A DNA stretch of 64,000 nt from Chryseobacterium taeanense (GTDB lineage Bacteria > Bacteroidota > Bacteroidia > Flavobacteriales > Weeksellaceae): assembly GCF_900099685.1 (NCBI RefSeq), contig NZ_FNDW01000008.1, forward strand, positions 100,138-164,137, read 5' to 3'. Positions 46,658 to 54,498 of the stretch are shown piece after piece. How positions within the stretch are numbered: position 1 is the stretch's first letter; every line of letters begins with the position of its first letter. The translations under genes were made by a program, and so were the position numbers. A model generated the notes under the pieces. The model ran no database searches. It worked only from the letters and a program-made list of their open reading frames with translations, and was not told the origin of the DNA.

Positions 46658-47155
46658 ATAAACCAGAAACCCTTCAAAATTATCATCCGGATTTTTTAAA
46701 ATTTTGGCATCTTTCATCTTCTTTTCTAAGCCGTCGATAAAGAAGCTTTTTTCAAAAAACTGACGGTGAATTCCCGGAAGCAATTCCATGAAATAGTCCA
46801 TTCCAATTTTATTATTGTGGAGATCCATTTTAGTCTCCAGCGGCTTATTGGGAAATAATTCCTCGTGAAGATCAGTGAGACGTTTACAGAACGCCAGAGC
46901 CTTCTCGGGCGAAGATACTTTGCAGCAATACATCATAATAAAGCAGCACCACAAAGCATGTCTGAAAGAATTTCCAATTCCGTTTGTAGAAGCGGTCTTC
47001 GGAAATTTTTTCTGTGCAATGGAGTAAGCCTGTAATGTCGCATGAAAGCTTAGTAAAGAAAAAACAGGATGCGGCAGTACGAGAGAAAGAAGACGCATGA
47101 TCTTTTTAAAGCTCATACTCCGGATCGTATTGAAAAATATGCTGAAGGTTCTCAT
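46643..47155 (-). CDS. DUF6973-like protein
   Basis: The protein is 170 aa from ATG 47155; the codon before is a TTG and not needed. The conserved block NGIGNSFRHALWCCFIMMYC (N-x2-R-H-x2-W) followed by METKMDLHNNKIGMDYF (D-x-H-N-N-x-x-G) resembles DUF6973-type domains of Bacteroidota, with His and Asp residues that could bind metal. No signal peptide is evident. Function unknown. It lies just downstream of the accD terminator and is convergent with the EEP gene. Confidence 0.6.
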   Translation of the reverse strand: MRTFSIFFNTIRSMSFKKIMRLLSLVLPHPVFSLLSFHATLQAYSIAQKKFPKTASTNGIGNSFRHALWCCFIMMYCCKVSSPEKALAFCKRLTDLHEELFPNKPLETKMDLHNNKIGMDYFMELLPGIHRQFFEKSFFIDGLEKKMKDAKILKNPDDNFEGFLVYLDEK

Positions 47156-47160
47156 CAATA

Positions 47161-47192
47161 AAAATCTCTCTCCTGTTCAGAGAGAGATTGCT
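47161..47192 (-). terminator. Terminator after accD
   Basis: AATCTCTCTC / GAGAGAGATT around seven bases, followed on the minus strand by TTTATT. Confidence 0.85.
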
Positions 47193-47209
47193 GTATTTTG
47201 TTAAAATTC

Positions 47210-48064
47210 TTACGCCTTTACGGTCAACAGATTAACTGTTTTTGAAACAGTATCTTTGATTTCCGTTCTCTTTACGATAAAATCAACGAAACCTTTTTCC
47301 TGAAGGAATTCCGAAGTCTGGAATCCTTCCGGTAAATCTCTTCCGATGGTTTCACGGATAACCCTTGGTCCTGCAAATCCAATAAGCGCACCTGGTTCTG
47401 CCATGATGATATCTGCTGTCATCGCAAAAGAAGCTGTAATTCCTCCGAAAGTAGGATCACAAAGATAGGCGATATACAAAAGCCCTGCTTCAGAAAGCTG
47501 AGCCAATTTAGCCTGTACTTTTGCCAGCTGCATCAGTGAATAAGTAGCCTCTTGCATTCTTGCTCCACCCGACTGACAGATAATCATATACGGAAGTTTT
47601 TTCTGAATACAATAATCTACTGCTCTTCTGATCTTTTCACCCATTACAGATCCCAGAGATCCTCCGATAAAAGCAAAATCCATACACGAAACCACCATTT
47701 CAGTTCCTTTCACAGTTCCTACTGCATTTCTGATAGAATCGGTAAGTTTTGTTTTAGCCTTTACCTCTTTCAAACGGTCTGCGTATGGTTTGGTATCTTT
47801 AAAATTCAGAATGTCGATACTTTCAACATTAGCGTCCAATTCAGTGAATTTACCTTCATCAAAAAGGATTTCAAAGAACTCCGCACTTCCTATTCTTACA
47901 TGAAAGCCATCTTCAGGAGAAACATAGTTGTTTCTTCTCAGCTCGTCATGTTCAACGATTTTTCCTGAAGGAGTCTGATGCCAAAGACCTTTGGGAACGT
48001 CTTTTTTCTGATCAGTAGAGGTCGTAATATTTTGTGCTTTTCTCTTAAACCACTCGAATGCCAT
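47210..48064 (-). CDS. accD: Acetyl-CoA carboxylase carboxyltransferase subunit beta, without zinc ribbon
   Basis: A 284-aa protein. The carboxyltransferase core is standard ([80 protein letters not shown]). The N-terminal segment aligns with the usual zinc ribbon ([20 protein letters not shown], then [14 protein letters not shown]) but all four zinc cysteines are replaced. With AccA it moves the carboxyl group from biotin to acetyl-CoA, the first step of fatty-acid synthesis. accA is not in the window. It shares a strand with fba upstream, separated by a repeat. Confidence 0.94.
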   Translation of the reverse strand: MAFEWFKRKAQNITTSTDQKKDVPKGLWHQTPSGKIVEHDELRRNNYVSPEDGFHVRIGSAEFFEILFDEGKFTELDANVESIDILNFKDTKPYADRLKEVKAKTKLTDSIRNAVGTVKGTEMVVSCMDFAFIGGSLGSVMGEKIRRAVDYCIQKKLPYMIICQSGGARMQEATYSLMQLAKVQAKLAQLSEAGLLYIAYLCDPTFGGITASFAMTADIIMAEPGALIGFAGPRVIRETIGRDLPEGFQTSEFLQEKGFVDFIVKRTEIKDTVSKTVNLLTVKA

Positions 48065-48069
48065 ATTGT

Positions 48070-48150
48070 TTATATAATTGATGAAAGATAAATGATAAAT
48101 GATGAAAAAATGTTAATTGAAATTAATTATCAATCATCACTTATCATTAA
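48070..48150. repeat. AT-rich interrupted palindrome (GATAAATGAT family), copy 2
   Basis: AATTGATGAAAGATAAATGA and ATAAATGATG on the left, TTATCAATCATCACTTATCA on the right. It resembles the element at 9304-9373 in wording and in its place just upstream of a start codon. Confidence 0.5.
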
Positions 48151-48153
48151 TTT

Positions 48154-49224
48154 TTATTTAAGCGTATTTACGTTATTTAAATCTTCAAATGCCTGAACAA
48201 GTCTCTTAGAGAAAGTTTCTTCTCCTTTTCTTACCCAAACTCTAGGGTCATAGAATTTTTTGTTCGGTTTTTCTTCCCCTTCAGGATTTCCGATCTGAGA
48301 TCTTAAATAATCGATATTATCCACCATATAATCTCTGATTCCTTCTGTGTATGCAAATTGAAGATCCGTATCGATATTCATTTTAATAACTCCGTAGTCA
48401 ATTGCCTCTCTGATTTCTTCCAAAGTAGATCCAGAGCCTCCGTGGAATACGAAATTCACCGGCTTGGCAGCAGTTCCGAATTTCTCCTGAACATATTTCT
48501 GAGAGTTATCTAAAATCTTCGGTGTAAGAACTACGTTTCCTGGCTTGTAAACTCCGTGAACGTTTCCGAAAGCGGCAGCAATCGTAAAGTTATCAGAAAT
48601 AGCTCTTAATTTTTCGTAAGTATAAGCTACATCTTCAGGCTGCGTATATAATTTTGAATTATCAACATCAGAGTTATCAACACCGTCTTCTTCTCCTCCT
48701 GTTACCCCGATTTCTACTTCAAGTGTCATCTGCATTTTAGCCATTCTTTCAAAATATTTAGCTGAAATTTCAAGGTTTTCTTCTAAAGATTCTTCAGAAA
48801 GATCAAGCATATGAGAAGAATAAAGAGATTTTCCGGTTTGCTTGAAGAATTCTTCGTTAGCATCCATTAAACCATCGATCCAAGGCAATAATTTTTTTGC
48901 ACAGTGATCGGTATGAAGTATTACAGTCGCTCCGTAAGCTTCTGCAAGGGTATGAATATGTTTTGCTCCGGCGATTGCTCCCAGAATAGCCGCTTTCTGA
49001 CCGTCATTGCTTAATCCTTTTCCTGCATTATAAGCAGCTCCTCCATTAGAGAACTGAATAATAACAGGTGAGTTTAGTTTTGCTGCAGTTTCCAAAACCG
49101 CGTTTACGTTGCTTGAACCAATTACGTTTACTGCTGGTAATGCAAATTTGTTTTCTTTAGCATGCTGAAAAATATCAGTAACTAATTGACCTGTGGCAAC
49201 TCCTGCCGGGAAAATTCTGCTCAT
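48154..49224 (-). CDS. fbaA: Class II fructose-bisphosphate aldolase
   Basis: A 356-aa zinc-dependent aldolase of the long E. coli FbaA type. Key motifs: VILHTDHCAKKLLPW (catalytic Asp and zinc His), EVEIGVTGGEEDGVDN (zinc-site Glu), FGNVHGVYKPGNVVL (zinc His), VFHGGSGSTLEEIREA (third zinc His) and KMNIDTDLQFAYT (substrate Asn/Asp). It splits fructose-1,6-bisphosphate into DHAP and glyceraldehyde-3-phosphate in glycolysis and runs in reverse in gluconeogenesis. It precedes accD on the same strand. Confidence 0.96.
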   Translation of the reverse strand: MSRIFPAGVATGQLVTDIFQHAKENKFALPAVNVIGSSNVNAVLETAAKLNSPVIIQFSNGGAAYNAGKGLSNDGQKAAILGAIAGAKHIHTLAEAYGATVILHTDHCAKKLLPWIDGLMDANEEFFKQTGKSLYSSHMLDLSEESLEENLEISAKYFERMAKMQMTLEVEIGVTGGEEDGVDNSDVDNSKLYTQPEDVAYTYEKLRAISDNFTIAAAFGNVHGVYKPGNVVLTPKILDNSQKYVQEKFGTAAKPVNFVFHGGSGSTLEEIREAIDYGVIKMNIDTDLQFAYTEGIRDYMVDNIDYLRSQIGNPEGEEKPNKKFYDPRVWVRKGEETFSKRLVQAFEDLNNVNTLK

Positions 49225-49294
49225 GTTTTACTTTTTAATATAAATTATTAGGGTTTGTAAAATTCCTGTAAAGGTAATAATTTTTGCTTAATTC

Positions 49295-50161
49295 TTAATT
49301 TCTTTTGTCTCTTCCCCAAAGTAGCTTCTGGCGGATGGTTTCATAGAAACTCAGATTGTTCGGCTGCACAAGAAGGAGCTGAAAACCTGCTTTTTTAATG
49401 ATGATCTCTTTATCTGTTTCTATATGTACCAGTCTGGAATCCAGCGAAAGGGAATATTGCGGCACTCGGCTTTCCACTTTGAATTTTATTTCCACCTTAT
49501 CATTTACCACCAATGGTCTTACATTAAGATTGTGTGGAGCAATAGGAGTGATGACAAAGTTTTCGTTATTCGGAGAGATTATGGGCCCGCCACAGCTTAG
49601 CGAATAAGCGGTAGAACCGGTAGGGGTAGAAACGATAACGCCGTCTCCCCAGAAAACATTCAGAAATTCGTTGTTGATATAAGAATCCACGGTAATCATG
49701 GATGTCGTTTCTTTTCTGGAAACCGTTACGTCATTCAGCGCATACGGAGAAAAATCTTCTATTTCAGGTGAGATTACCTCAATCACTGAGCGACGGCTGG
49801 TTTTAATATCGCCTTTTAATATCGAATCTAACTCATTGAAGGCTTCTTCTTTGGTAAAACTGGCCAAAAAACCCAGCCTTCCCGTATTTACTCCCACAAC
49901 AGGAATTTCCAGATCTTCGATAAATGTTAAAGAATTAACGATCGTTCCGTCTCCGCCAAAGGTAAAAAAAAGGTCGATTTCCTTATCCTGTAAATCCTGC
50001 TTGCTACTGAAGGTTTCAAATATTTTTGAGAACTGTAGTGCCTCAGCCATTTCATCATATAAAACAGACTTTACACCTCTGTTTTCAAGCTCGGAAATAA
50101 ATTTGCTTAAATATAAAAAGGTATCCAGATCTTTTTTCTGAGAATATATAGCTGCCTTCAT
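49295..50161 (-). CDS. nadK: NAD kinase
   Basis: A 288-aa protein of standard length. The diacylglycerol-kinase-like motif FFTFGGDGTIVNSLTFI (G-G-D-G-T, catalytic Asp) and GVNTGRLGFLASF are followed by ALNDVTVSRKE and the Gly-rich WGDGVIVSTPTGSTAYSLSC, then GPIISPNNENFVITPIAPH. It phosphorylates NAD+ to NADP+, controlling the NADPH supply. It lies 8 bp downstream of a CBS-domain gene, so the two are probably co-transcribed. Confidence 0.96.
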   Translation of the reverse strand: MKAAIYSQKKDLDTFLYLSKFISELENRGVKSVLYDEMAEALQFSKIFETFSSKQDLQDKEIDLFFTFGGDGTIVNSLTFIEDLEIPVVGVNTGRLGFLASFTKEEAFNELDSILKGDIKTSRRSVIEVISPEIEDFSPYALNDVTVSRKETTSMITVDSYINNEFLNVFWGDGVIVSTPTGSTAYSLSCGGPIISPNNENFVITPIAPHNLNVRPLVVNDKVEIKFKVESRVPQYSLSLDSRLVHIETDKEIIIKKAGFQLLLVQPNNLSFYETIRQKLLWGRDKRN

Positions 50162-50169
50162 TCTTTTTT

Positions 50170-50820
50170 TTATATTTCTATAAATTTCTGGAAAAAACCA
50201 AACCTGTCTTGAAACAAATCTGATTTTTCATCAGAGTAATATTTTTGTACAATCCGGTAGTCGTACCGGTCGAATGTTTCATCAATAGAACTCAGATTTT
50301 CATTGCTGATCTTTATCGTTACCTGTATTACATCTTCCGTCATATGACTGATGAAGGCTCCGTAAAATTTGGAATTGTTGCTTTCTACAATATTGGCGAT
50401 CTCTGTCATTGAATATTTTCTGCCGGGCGTTTCAACTGTGAGAATTGCTCCTGATTCTGAAAAAAGCGGATATTTCGACAGATCCTGAAAGACATCTTCA
50501 CATATAATATACCCAAGATATTTCTCATTCTTATTAATGACCGGAATAACGTTGGTATTGAATGTATAAAACAGCCTGATGCTATCCATAATATTGTTGT
50601 CCTCAAGAATAGCAAACCGCTCAATCTGATGTTCCAGATCTTTCAGAATACCATCCTGCTCATAAAGAAAATCTTCTGCAATGGCACCGTAAAAATGATG
50701 TGATTTTTTAATGAAAATATGAGAATATCCAAATGCTTCTAACGTCTCCCGCGCTGATTCTATAGAGTCAGTAAGGCTAAAACATGGGAAGTCTTTCGAG
50801 ATATATTCCTTGATAAACAT
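50170..50820 (-). CDS. CBS-domain protein
   Basis: A 216-aa protein with two CBS repeats: FPCFSLTDSIESARETLEAF to YSHIFIKKSHHFYGAI (about 13-52) and NIMDSIRLFYTFNTNVIPVI with KNEKYLGYIICEDV (about 75-115). The C-terminal part (about 125-216) looks like a small ACT-like alpha/beta domain (GAILTVETPGRKYSMTEIAN, DVIQVTIKISNENLSSIDET). CBS pairs sense adenine nucleotides. Being directly upstream of nadK, it may sense AMP/ATP/NAD(P) in the same pathway (inference). Confidence 0.82.
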   Translation of the reverse strand: MFIKEYISKDFPCFSLTDSIESARETLEAFGYSHIFIKKSHHFYGAIAEDFLYEQDGILKDLEHQIERFAILEDNNIMDSIRLFYTFNTNVIPVINKNEKYLGYIICEDVFQDLSKYPLFSESGAILTVETPGRKYSMTEIANIVESNNSKFYGAFISHMTEDVIQVTIKISNENLSSIDETFDRYDYRIVQKYYSDEKSDLFQDRFGFFQKFIEI

Positions 50821-50904
50821 TGTGCTAATTTATAAAAAATTAAACGAAACTATTTCTGAAAATCAAACTTTTTTTCCGTAAAAAATAAAAAAATGAATTT
50901 AAAA

Positions 50905-50935
50905 TTTGTTTGTGACAAAAAATTAGGTATCTTTG
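50905..50935 (+). promoter_or_regulatory. Consensus Bacteroidota promoter with no protein gene downstream
   Basis: TTTG (50905-50908) and TATCTTTG (50928-50935) with exactly 19 bp between them on the plus strand. It points at a short region that ends in a hairpin terminator, while both flanking genes are on the minus strand. Confidence 0.8.
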
Positions 50936-50941
50936 TCGCCT

Positions 50942-51008
50942 TTCATTTTTACTTTTTATTAGATTTATTTCAAACTGCACTGTCTCTTAGACATATGCAG
51001 TTTTTTCA
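50942..51008 (+). ncRNA. Candidate small RNA of about 65 nt
   Basis: From the expected start point about 7 bp after the -7 box, a short AT-rich leader runs into a hairpin at 50972-51003: outer arms AAACTGCA / TGCAGTTT with an inner TGTCT / AGACA, then TTTTTTCATTTT. Promoter, body and terminator together look like a complete small transcription unit. Its 3' end overlaps the stop codon of the convergent RNA methyltransferase gene by a few bases. No known family was recognised. Confidence 0.6.
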
Positions 51009-51536
51009 TTTTAGGGCTTTTGCAAATTCCCACATTACTATTCCTCCGCATACGCTTACATTAAGAGAATGCTTGGTTCCCAACTGAGGAATTTCTATGA
51101 AAGAATCAATGTTAGATAACGCTTCATCACTGATTCCCTCTACTTCATTTCCTAGGATTACAGCATATTTTTTAGATTTATCAATCATAAAATCCGTGAT
51201 CATCGTGCTGTTTGTCGTCTGCTCAATTCCTACAACTTCAAATCCCTGAGATTTCAGGTCGTTTATGGTTGTATTAATATCGCTTTCATGGCTCCAGTCA
51301 ACACTTTCCGTAGCTCCCAACGCTGCTTTATGGATTTCGCGATGCGGCGGTTGAGGCGTAATTCCGCAGAGAATAATCTTCTGAACCAGAAAAGCATCTG
51401 CCGTTCTGAAAGTTGCCCCCACATTGTGCATACTTCTGATATTATCCAGAACAACAATTAACGGGATTTTTTCAACGGTTTTAAAGGTTTCTACATCAAT
51501 CCTGTTGAGTTCTTCCAGTTTTAATTTTTGTACCAA
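51006..51536 (-). CDS. SpoU/TrmH-family RNA 2'-O-methyltransferase
   Basis: The protein is 176 aa with a TTG start at 51536 (MVQKLKLEELNRIDVETF); an in-frame stop lies just upstream and no ATG is available. SPOUT motifs are present: VVLDNIRSMHNVGATFRTAD (motif 1, with Asn and Arg), AVILGNEVEGISDEAL (motif 2) and IPQLGTKHSLNVSVCGGIVM (motif 3, the knot). It transfers a methyl group from S-adenosylmethionine to a ribose in tRNA or rRNA; which position is not readable. It is convergent with the candidate small RNA. Confidence 0.9.
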   Translation of the reverse strand: MVQKLKLEELNRIDVETFKTVEKIPLIVVLDNIRSMHNVGATFRTADAFLVQKIILCGITPQPPHREIHKAALGATESVDWSHESDINTTINDLKSQGFEVVGIEQTTNSTMITDFMIDKSKKYAVILGNEVEGISDEALSNIDSFIEIPQLGTKHSLNVSVCGGIVMWEFAKALK

Positions 51537-51600
51537 TTGTCTATTTTTTATTTAAATTAATTTATAAATATTTACGATTTCCAGGTCTGTTCAGATTTAA

Positions 51601-52482
51601 TTATTTACCAGAACACATAATCTGATGAACACTTTTTTCTATATTCTGAGCAATAGTCTCCATCGGAATATCATTTTCATCATTGTTGAAAGGGTCTTCA
51701 ATTTCTTCAGCAATCATCTCGAGGCTCATCAGCACATAATACACAAAAACCGTAAGTGGAATCATAAAAAGACCAATGGAGATAACATATGCAATCGGCA
51801 GCGCCAATACATAAAGGATGATAAACTTTTTCACAAAAGAAGAATAAGAATACGGAATCGGCGTGTTTTTAATACGTTCGCAACCTCCACAAACATCAAG
51901 AAAACCTGAGAGTTGCGTTTCCAGATAAAGCATTTCGATGTCAGATATTTTACATTCTTTTTTAAGCTTTTGTAGCTTATGGCTTAGCAGAATAATAATT
52001 TCGCTGGGCCCGTGATGCTTTATATAATCTTCTATTTCGGAATAGTCTTCATCCAAAGCCCGTCTCGTAGATTCTTTTGAAAGATGTTTGGCCAGAAAAT
52101 GCGGAAAGAACTTTAAATATCGGGCAATCTGCTCGGCACTTTTTCTGTCGTCAGCGAGAATCGTATTGATTTTAACCGCAAAATTTCTTGAATCGTTGAC
52201 AAGTTTACCCCAGAGTTTTCTACCTTCCCACCATCTGTCATAAGCTGTATTTGTCCTGAAAACCAAAAGCAAGGATAATACAAACCCCAACAGAGAATGA
52301 ATCATGCTCACGTTGCTGATAGGCGATTTTGAAGAAAGGTGGAGATACTCAACTTCAAGATATTCAATCCCCCAGGAGTAAAGCCCTATCAGCATCATCG
52401 TAGGAAAAAGAATCTTCAGCGTATCGCTTTTATGCAGACTGAAAAGAATTTTCAGGAAATGTTTGGTATTATAAACTCTCAT
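51601..52482 (-). CDS. Bestrophin-family anion channel
   Basis: The protein is 293 aa from ATG 52482. A TTG at 52503 adds seven residues but falls inside a TATATTTG -7 box (52501-52508), so it is rejected. There are four TM segments in two pairs (about 23-42, 52-72, 200-220 and 225-245). Family motifs are SLLLVFRTNTAYDRWWEGRK at the first cytoplasmic turn and MIPLTVFVYYVLMSLEMIAE, with EEIEDPFNNDENDIPM (the acidic Ca/regulatory cluster). It forms pentameric anion channels in the inner membrane. Confidence 0.92.
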   Translation of the reverse strand: MRVYNTKHFLKILFSLHKSDTLKILFPTMMLIGLYSWGIEYLEVEYLHLSSKSPISNVSMIHSLLGFVLSLLLVFRTNTAYDRWWEGRKLWGKLVNDSRNFAVKINTILADDRKSAEQIARYLKFFPHFLAKHLSKESTRRALDEDYSEIEDYIKHHGPSEIIILLSHKLQKLKKECKISDIEMLYLETQLSGFLDVCGGCERIKNTPIPYSYSSFVKKFIILYVLALPIAYVISIGLFMIPLTVFVYYVLMSLEMIAEEIEDPFNNDENDIPMETIAQNIEKSVHQIMCSGK

Positions 52483-52500
52483 AAGATTGGTTAGTCCGTA

Positions 52501-52508
52501 CAAATATA
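52501..52508 (-). promoter_or_regulatory. Putative -7 promoter box for the bestrophin gene
   Basis: TATATTTG on the minus strand, 18 bp before the ATG at 52482; it decides between the two possible starts. Confidence 0.5.
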
Positions 52509-52593
52509 AAATTTCACTTTTACTTTTGTTTTACGGAAAACCATAAAATTTATTGTACTATTCATTTTTTCTTTGTTAAAAAAATTTAATACC

Positions 52594-52755
52594 ATGGGAC
52601 ATTACAGAAAAGGACATTTCAGAAAAGACGGAAAATGGGTAAGTGGACACTATGTAAGTACATTCGGAAGGAAGAGAAAATCTGCGAGTCCGCAGGGTTG
52701 CGCGGTGGTCTTTTTTGGAGGGATTATTTCATTGTTAATTTATTTGCTGAGGTAA
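52594..52755 (+). CDS. Small basic protein with one TM segment (53 aa)
   Basis: The protein is 53 aa from ATG 52594 (MGHYRKGHFRKDGKWVSGHY); an earlier in-frame start at 52573 adds MLKKFNT and is less likely. The N-terminal half is rich in His, Arg, Lys and Gly, with a repeated G-H-Y/F-R-K pattern. The C-terminus is a single membrane helix (CAVVFFGGIISLLIYLL). Short proteins starting G-H-Y-x-x-G-H-x-R-x-G are common in bacteria, but no function is known. Confidence 0.6.
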   Translation: MGHYRKGHFRKDGKWVSGHYVSTFGRKRKSASPQGCAVVFFGGIISLLIYLLR

Positions 52756-52859
52756 ATTAGGGTTGGTGCATGAGAAATGATAACTGATATCATCTTTAAA
52801 ATTTTCCTAAAATTCAAAAAAGCCTTACTTTTAATTCGCAATTAAAACACCACAGCAAA

Positions 52860-53729
52860 ATGATTCTCAGTAACGTAGATGTTGTAACAGATATTAGTAA
52901 AGAAGATTTTCAGGAAAAATATTTTAAAAAGAAAAAGCCGCTGCTTATCAAGAATTTTGCCAGCAGATGGGATGCCTTCGATCAGTGGAATTTTGATTTT
53001 ATCCGCAAAAAGGCAGGAGATCAGGAAGTTCCTCTTTACGATAACAAGCCTGCTGATGCTTCCAAAAGCTCCGATGCACCGGTTACACACATGAAAATGA
53101 AAGATTATATTGATACGATCAGAAATAGCCCCTCGGATCTACGGATTTTCTTTTATATTATTACCGACCGTCTTCCGGAATTGCTGAAAAACTTCACCTA
53201 TCCTGATTTGGGAATGAAGTTTTTTAAAAGGCTTCCTACACTTTTTTTCGGAGGAAGTGATGCCCATGTGCTGATGCACTATGACGTAGATTTGGGCGAC
53301 TTTCTGCATATTCATTTTGAAGGAAAAAAAAGAATTCTGCTGTTTGATCAGGAACAGTCGGCTTTTTTGTATAAAGTTCCGCTATCCGTTCATACCGTAT
53401 ATGACCTTGACTTCGAAAATCCTGATTATGAAAAGTTTCCGGCATTGAAGCACGCCCGTGGCTATGAAATTTTCATGGAACATGGCGACGCACTTTTTAT
53501 TCCGGGAGCATTTTGGCATTTCAACAGATATCTCGAGCCTGGATTTTCAATGTCACTTCGTGCACTTCCTAATAAGCCCAAGATTTTTGCAAGCATGCTG
53601 TATCATGTTTTCATCATGAGATACACCGACAAATTAATGAGGAAAATATTTAAAGCTAAATGGGTGAATTACAAACAGCAATGGGCATACGAAAAGAGTT
53701 CGAAAGCAGATTTAAGAGTAAAACAGTGA
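52860..53729 (+). CDS. Cupin-like (cupin_8/JmjC-related) protein, copy 2
   Basis: A 289-aa protein. It parallels the gene at 16259-17140 along the full length: entry motif KEDFQEKYFKKKKPLLIKNF, iron-site segment HVLMHYDVDLGDFLHIHFEG (His-x-Asp) and distal histidine strand EHGDALFIPGAFWHFNRYLE. In this copy GWWHW is GAFWHF, so the second His is kept but its surroundings differ. It is predicted to be a 2-oxoglutarate/Fe(II)-dependent oxygenase of unknown substrate. It is a single gene. Confidence 0.8.
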   Translation: MILSNVDVVTDISKEDFQEKYFKKKKPLLIKNFASRWDAFDQWNFDFIRKKAGDQEVPLYDNKPADASKSSDAPVTHMKMKDYIDTIRNSPSDLRIFFYIITDRLPELLKNFTYPDLGMKFFKRLPTLFFGGSDAHVLMHYDVDLGDFLHIHFEGKKRILLFDQEQSAFLYKVPLSVHTVYDLDFENPDYEKFPALKHARGYEIFMEHGDALFIPGAFWHFNRYLEPGFSMSLRALPNKPKIFASMLYHVFIMRYTDKLMRKIFKAKWVNYKQQWAYEKSSKADLRVKQ

Positions 53730-53833
53730 TTTGAACATCTTATTTTTTACATTAAATAGATAATTCATGAGGTATTTTATTTTAACAAAAGCACCGATAG
53801 TTTTTATATATTGAAGGAAACTAAAGAAATGCT

Positions 53834-53841
53834 TAAATTTG
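53834..53841 (+). promoter_or_regulatory. Putative promoter of the bacilliredoxin gene
   Basis: TAAATTTG -7 box with a TTG at 20 bp upstream; about 21 bp before the ATG. Confidence 0.55.
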
Positions 53842-53862
53842 TAGCTTAATAAAAACAAAAAT

Positions 53863-54273
53863 ATGTATCCAACAGATTTAGTAATGCCTATGAAGGCTGA
53901 ACTTACAGATAAAGGTTTCGAGGACCTGACCACTCCTGCTCAGGTAGAAGAAGCATTAAAACAACAGGGAACCACTCTTCTGGTCATTAATTCCGTTTGC
54001 GGATGTGCAGCCGGAGCTGCAAGACCTGGTGTTGTTTATTCCTTAACGGGCGATAAAAAACCAGATCATCTTACGACTGTTTTCGCAGGGTTCGACACAG
54101 AAGCTGTAGTGGAAGCAAGAAAACATCTGGCTCCTTTCCCACCAAGCTCTCCTTGTGTGGCTCTTTTTAAAGATGGTGAGCTTGTACATATGCTGGAAAG
54201 ACACCACATCGAAGGAAATCCTGCAGGAGCTATCGCAGCCAATCTTCAGGCAGCCTACGACGAATATTGCTAA
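53863..54273 (+). CDS. BrxA/BrxB-type bacilliredoxin
   Basis: A 136-aa thioredoxin-fold protein. NSVCGCAAGAARPG holds the C-G-C motif (Cys46, Cys48) that marks the BrxA/BrxB (YphP/YqiW) family, and PFPPSSPCVALFKDGELVHM is its conserved second half. In Bacillus these proteins remove bacillithiol from oxidised proteins. Many Bacteroidota also make bacillithiol; the biosynthesis genes are not in this window. It is a single gene with promoter and terminator. Confidence 0.92.
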   Translation: MYPTDLVMPMKAELTDKGFEDLTTPAQVEEALKQQGTTLLVINSVCGCAAGAARPGVVYSLTGDKKPDHLTTVFAGFDTEAVVEARKHLAPFPPSSPCVALFKDGELVHMLERHHIEGNPAGAIAANLQAAYDEYC

Positions 54274-54294
54274 GAAACAGCTTATCTTAATATA

Positions 54295-54327
54295 AAAACC
54301 GTTACAAATTGTAGCGGTTTTTTGTTT
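54295..54327 (+). terminator. Terminator after the bacilliredoxin gene
   Basis: AAACCGTTACA / TGTAGCGGTTT (one G-U pair) followed by a T-run. Confidence 0.85.
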
Positions 54328-54485
54328 TAAAATCTTGTTTCCATAGAAATTATTTACTATAATTTTGGTGATTTACAACACACTCAATAACAACAAATTA
54401 CAATGGATTAACTCTATAATGTGAGAAAATAAGCGTTAGCTATTATTTATCATAATAAAAAGTTCTCAGAAAATGCAATTATTAT

Positions 54486-54493
54486 TATATTTG
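54486..54493 (+). promoter_or_regulatory. -7 box immediately before the GH3-family start codon
   Basis: TATATTTG ends only 5 bp before the ATG at 54499, so a transcript from it would be leaderless or nearly so. A second box, TAATTTTG at 54360-54367, could give a longer leader. Confidence 0.45.
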
Positions 54494-54498
54494 TTGAA

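Noticed and set aside
50980..50992. CTGTCTCTTA in the candidate small RNA resembles the start of the Tn5 mosaic end used in library adapters.
   Set aside because: The match stops after 10 bases and the sequence continues as a natural hairpin, so adapter contamination or a transposon end is not supported.
51537..51600. An ATG start for the RNA methyltransferase gene was sought upstream.
   Set aside because: An in-frame stop lies just upstream and no ATG intervenes, so the TTG start stands.
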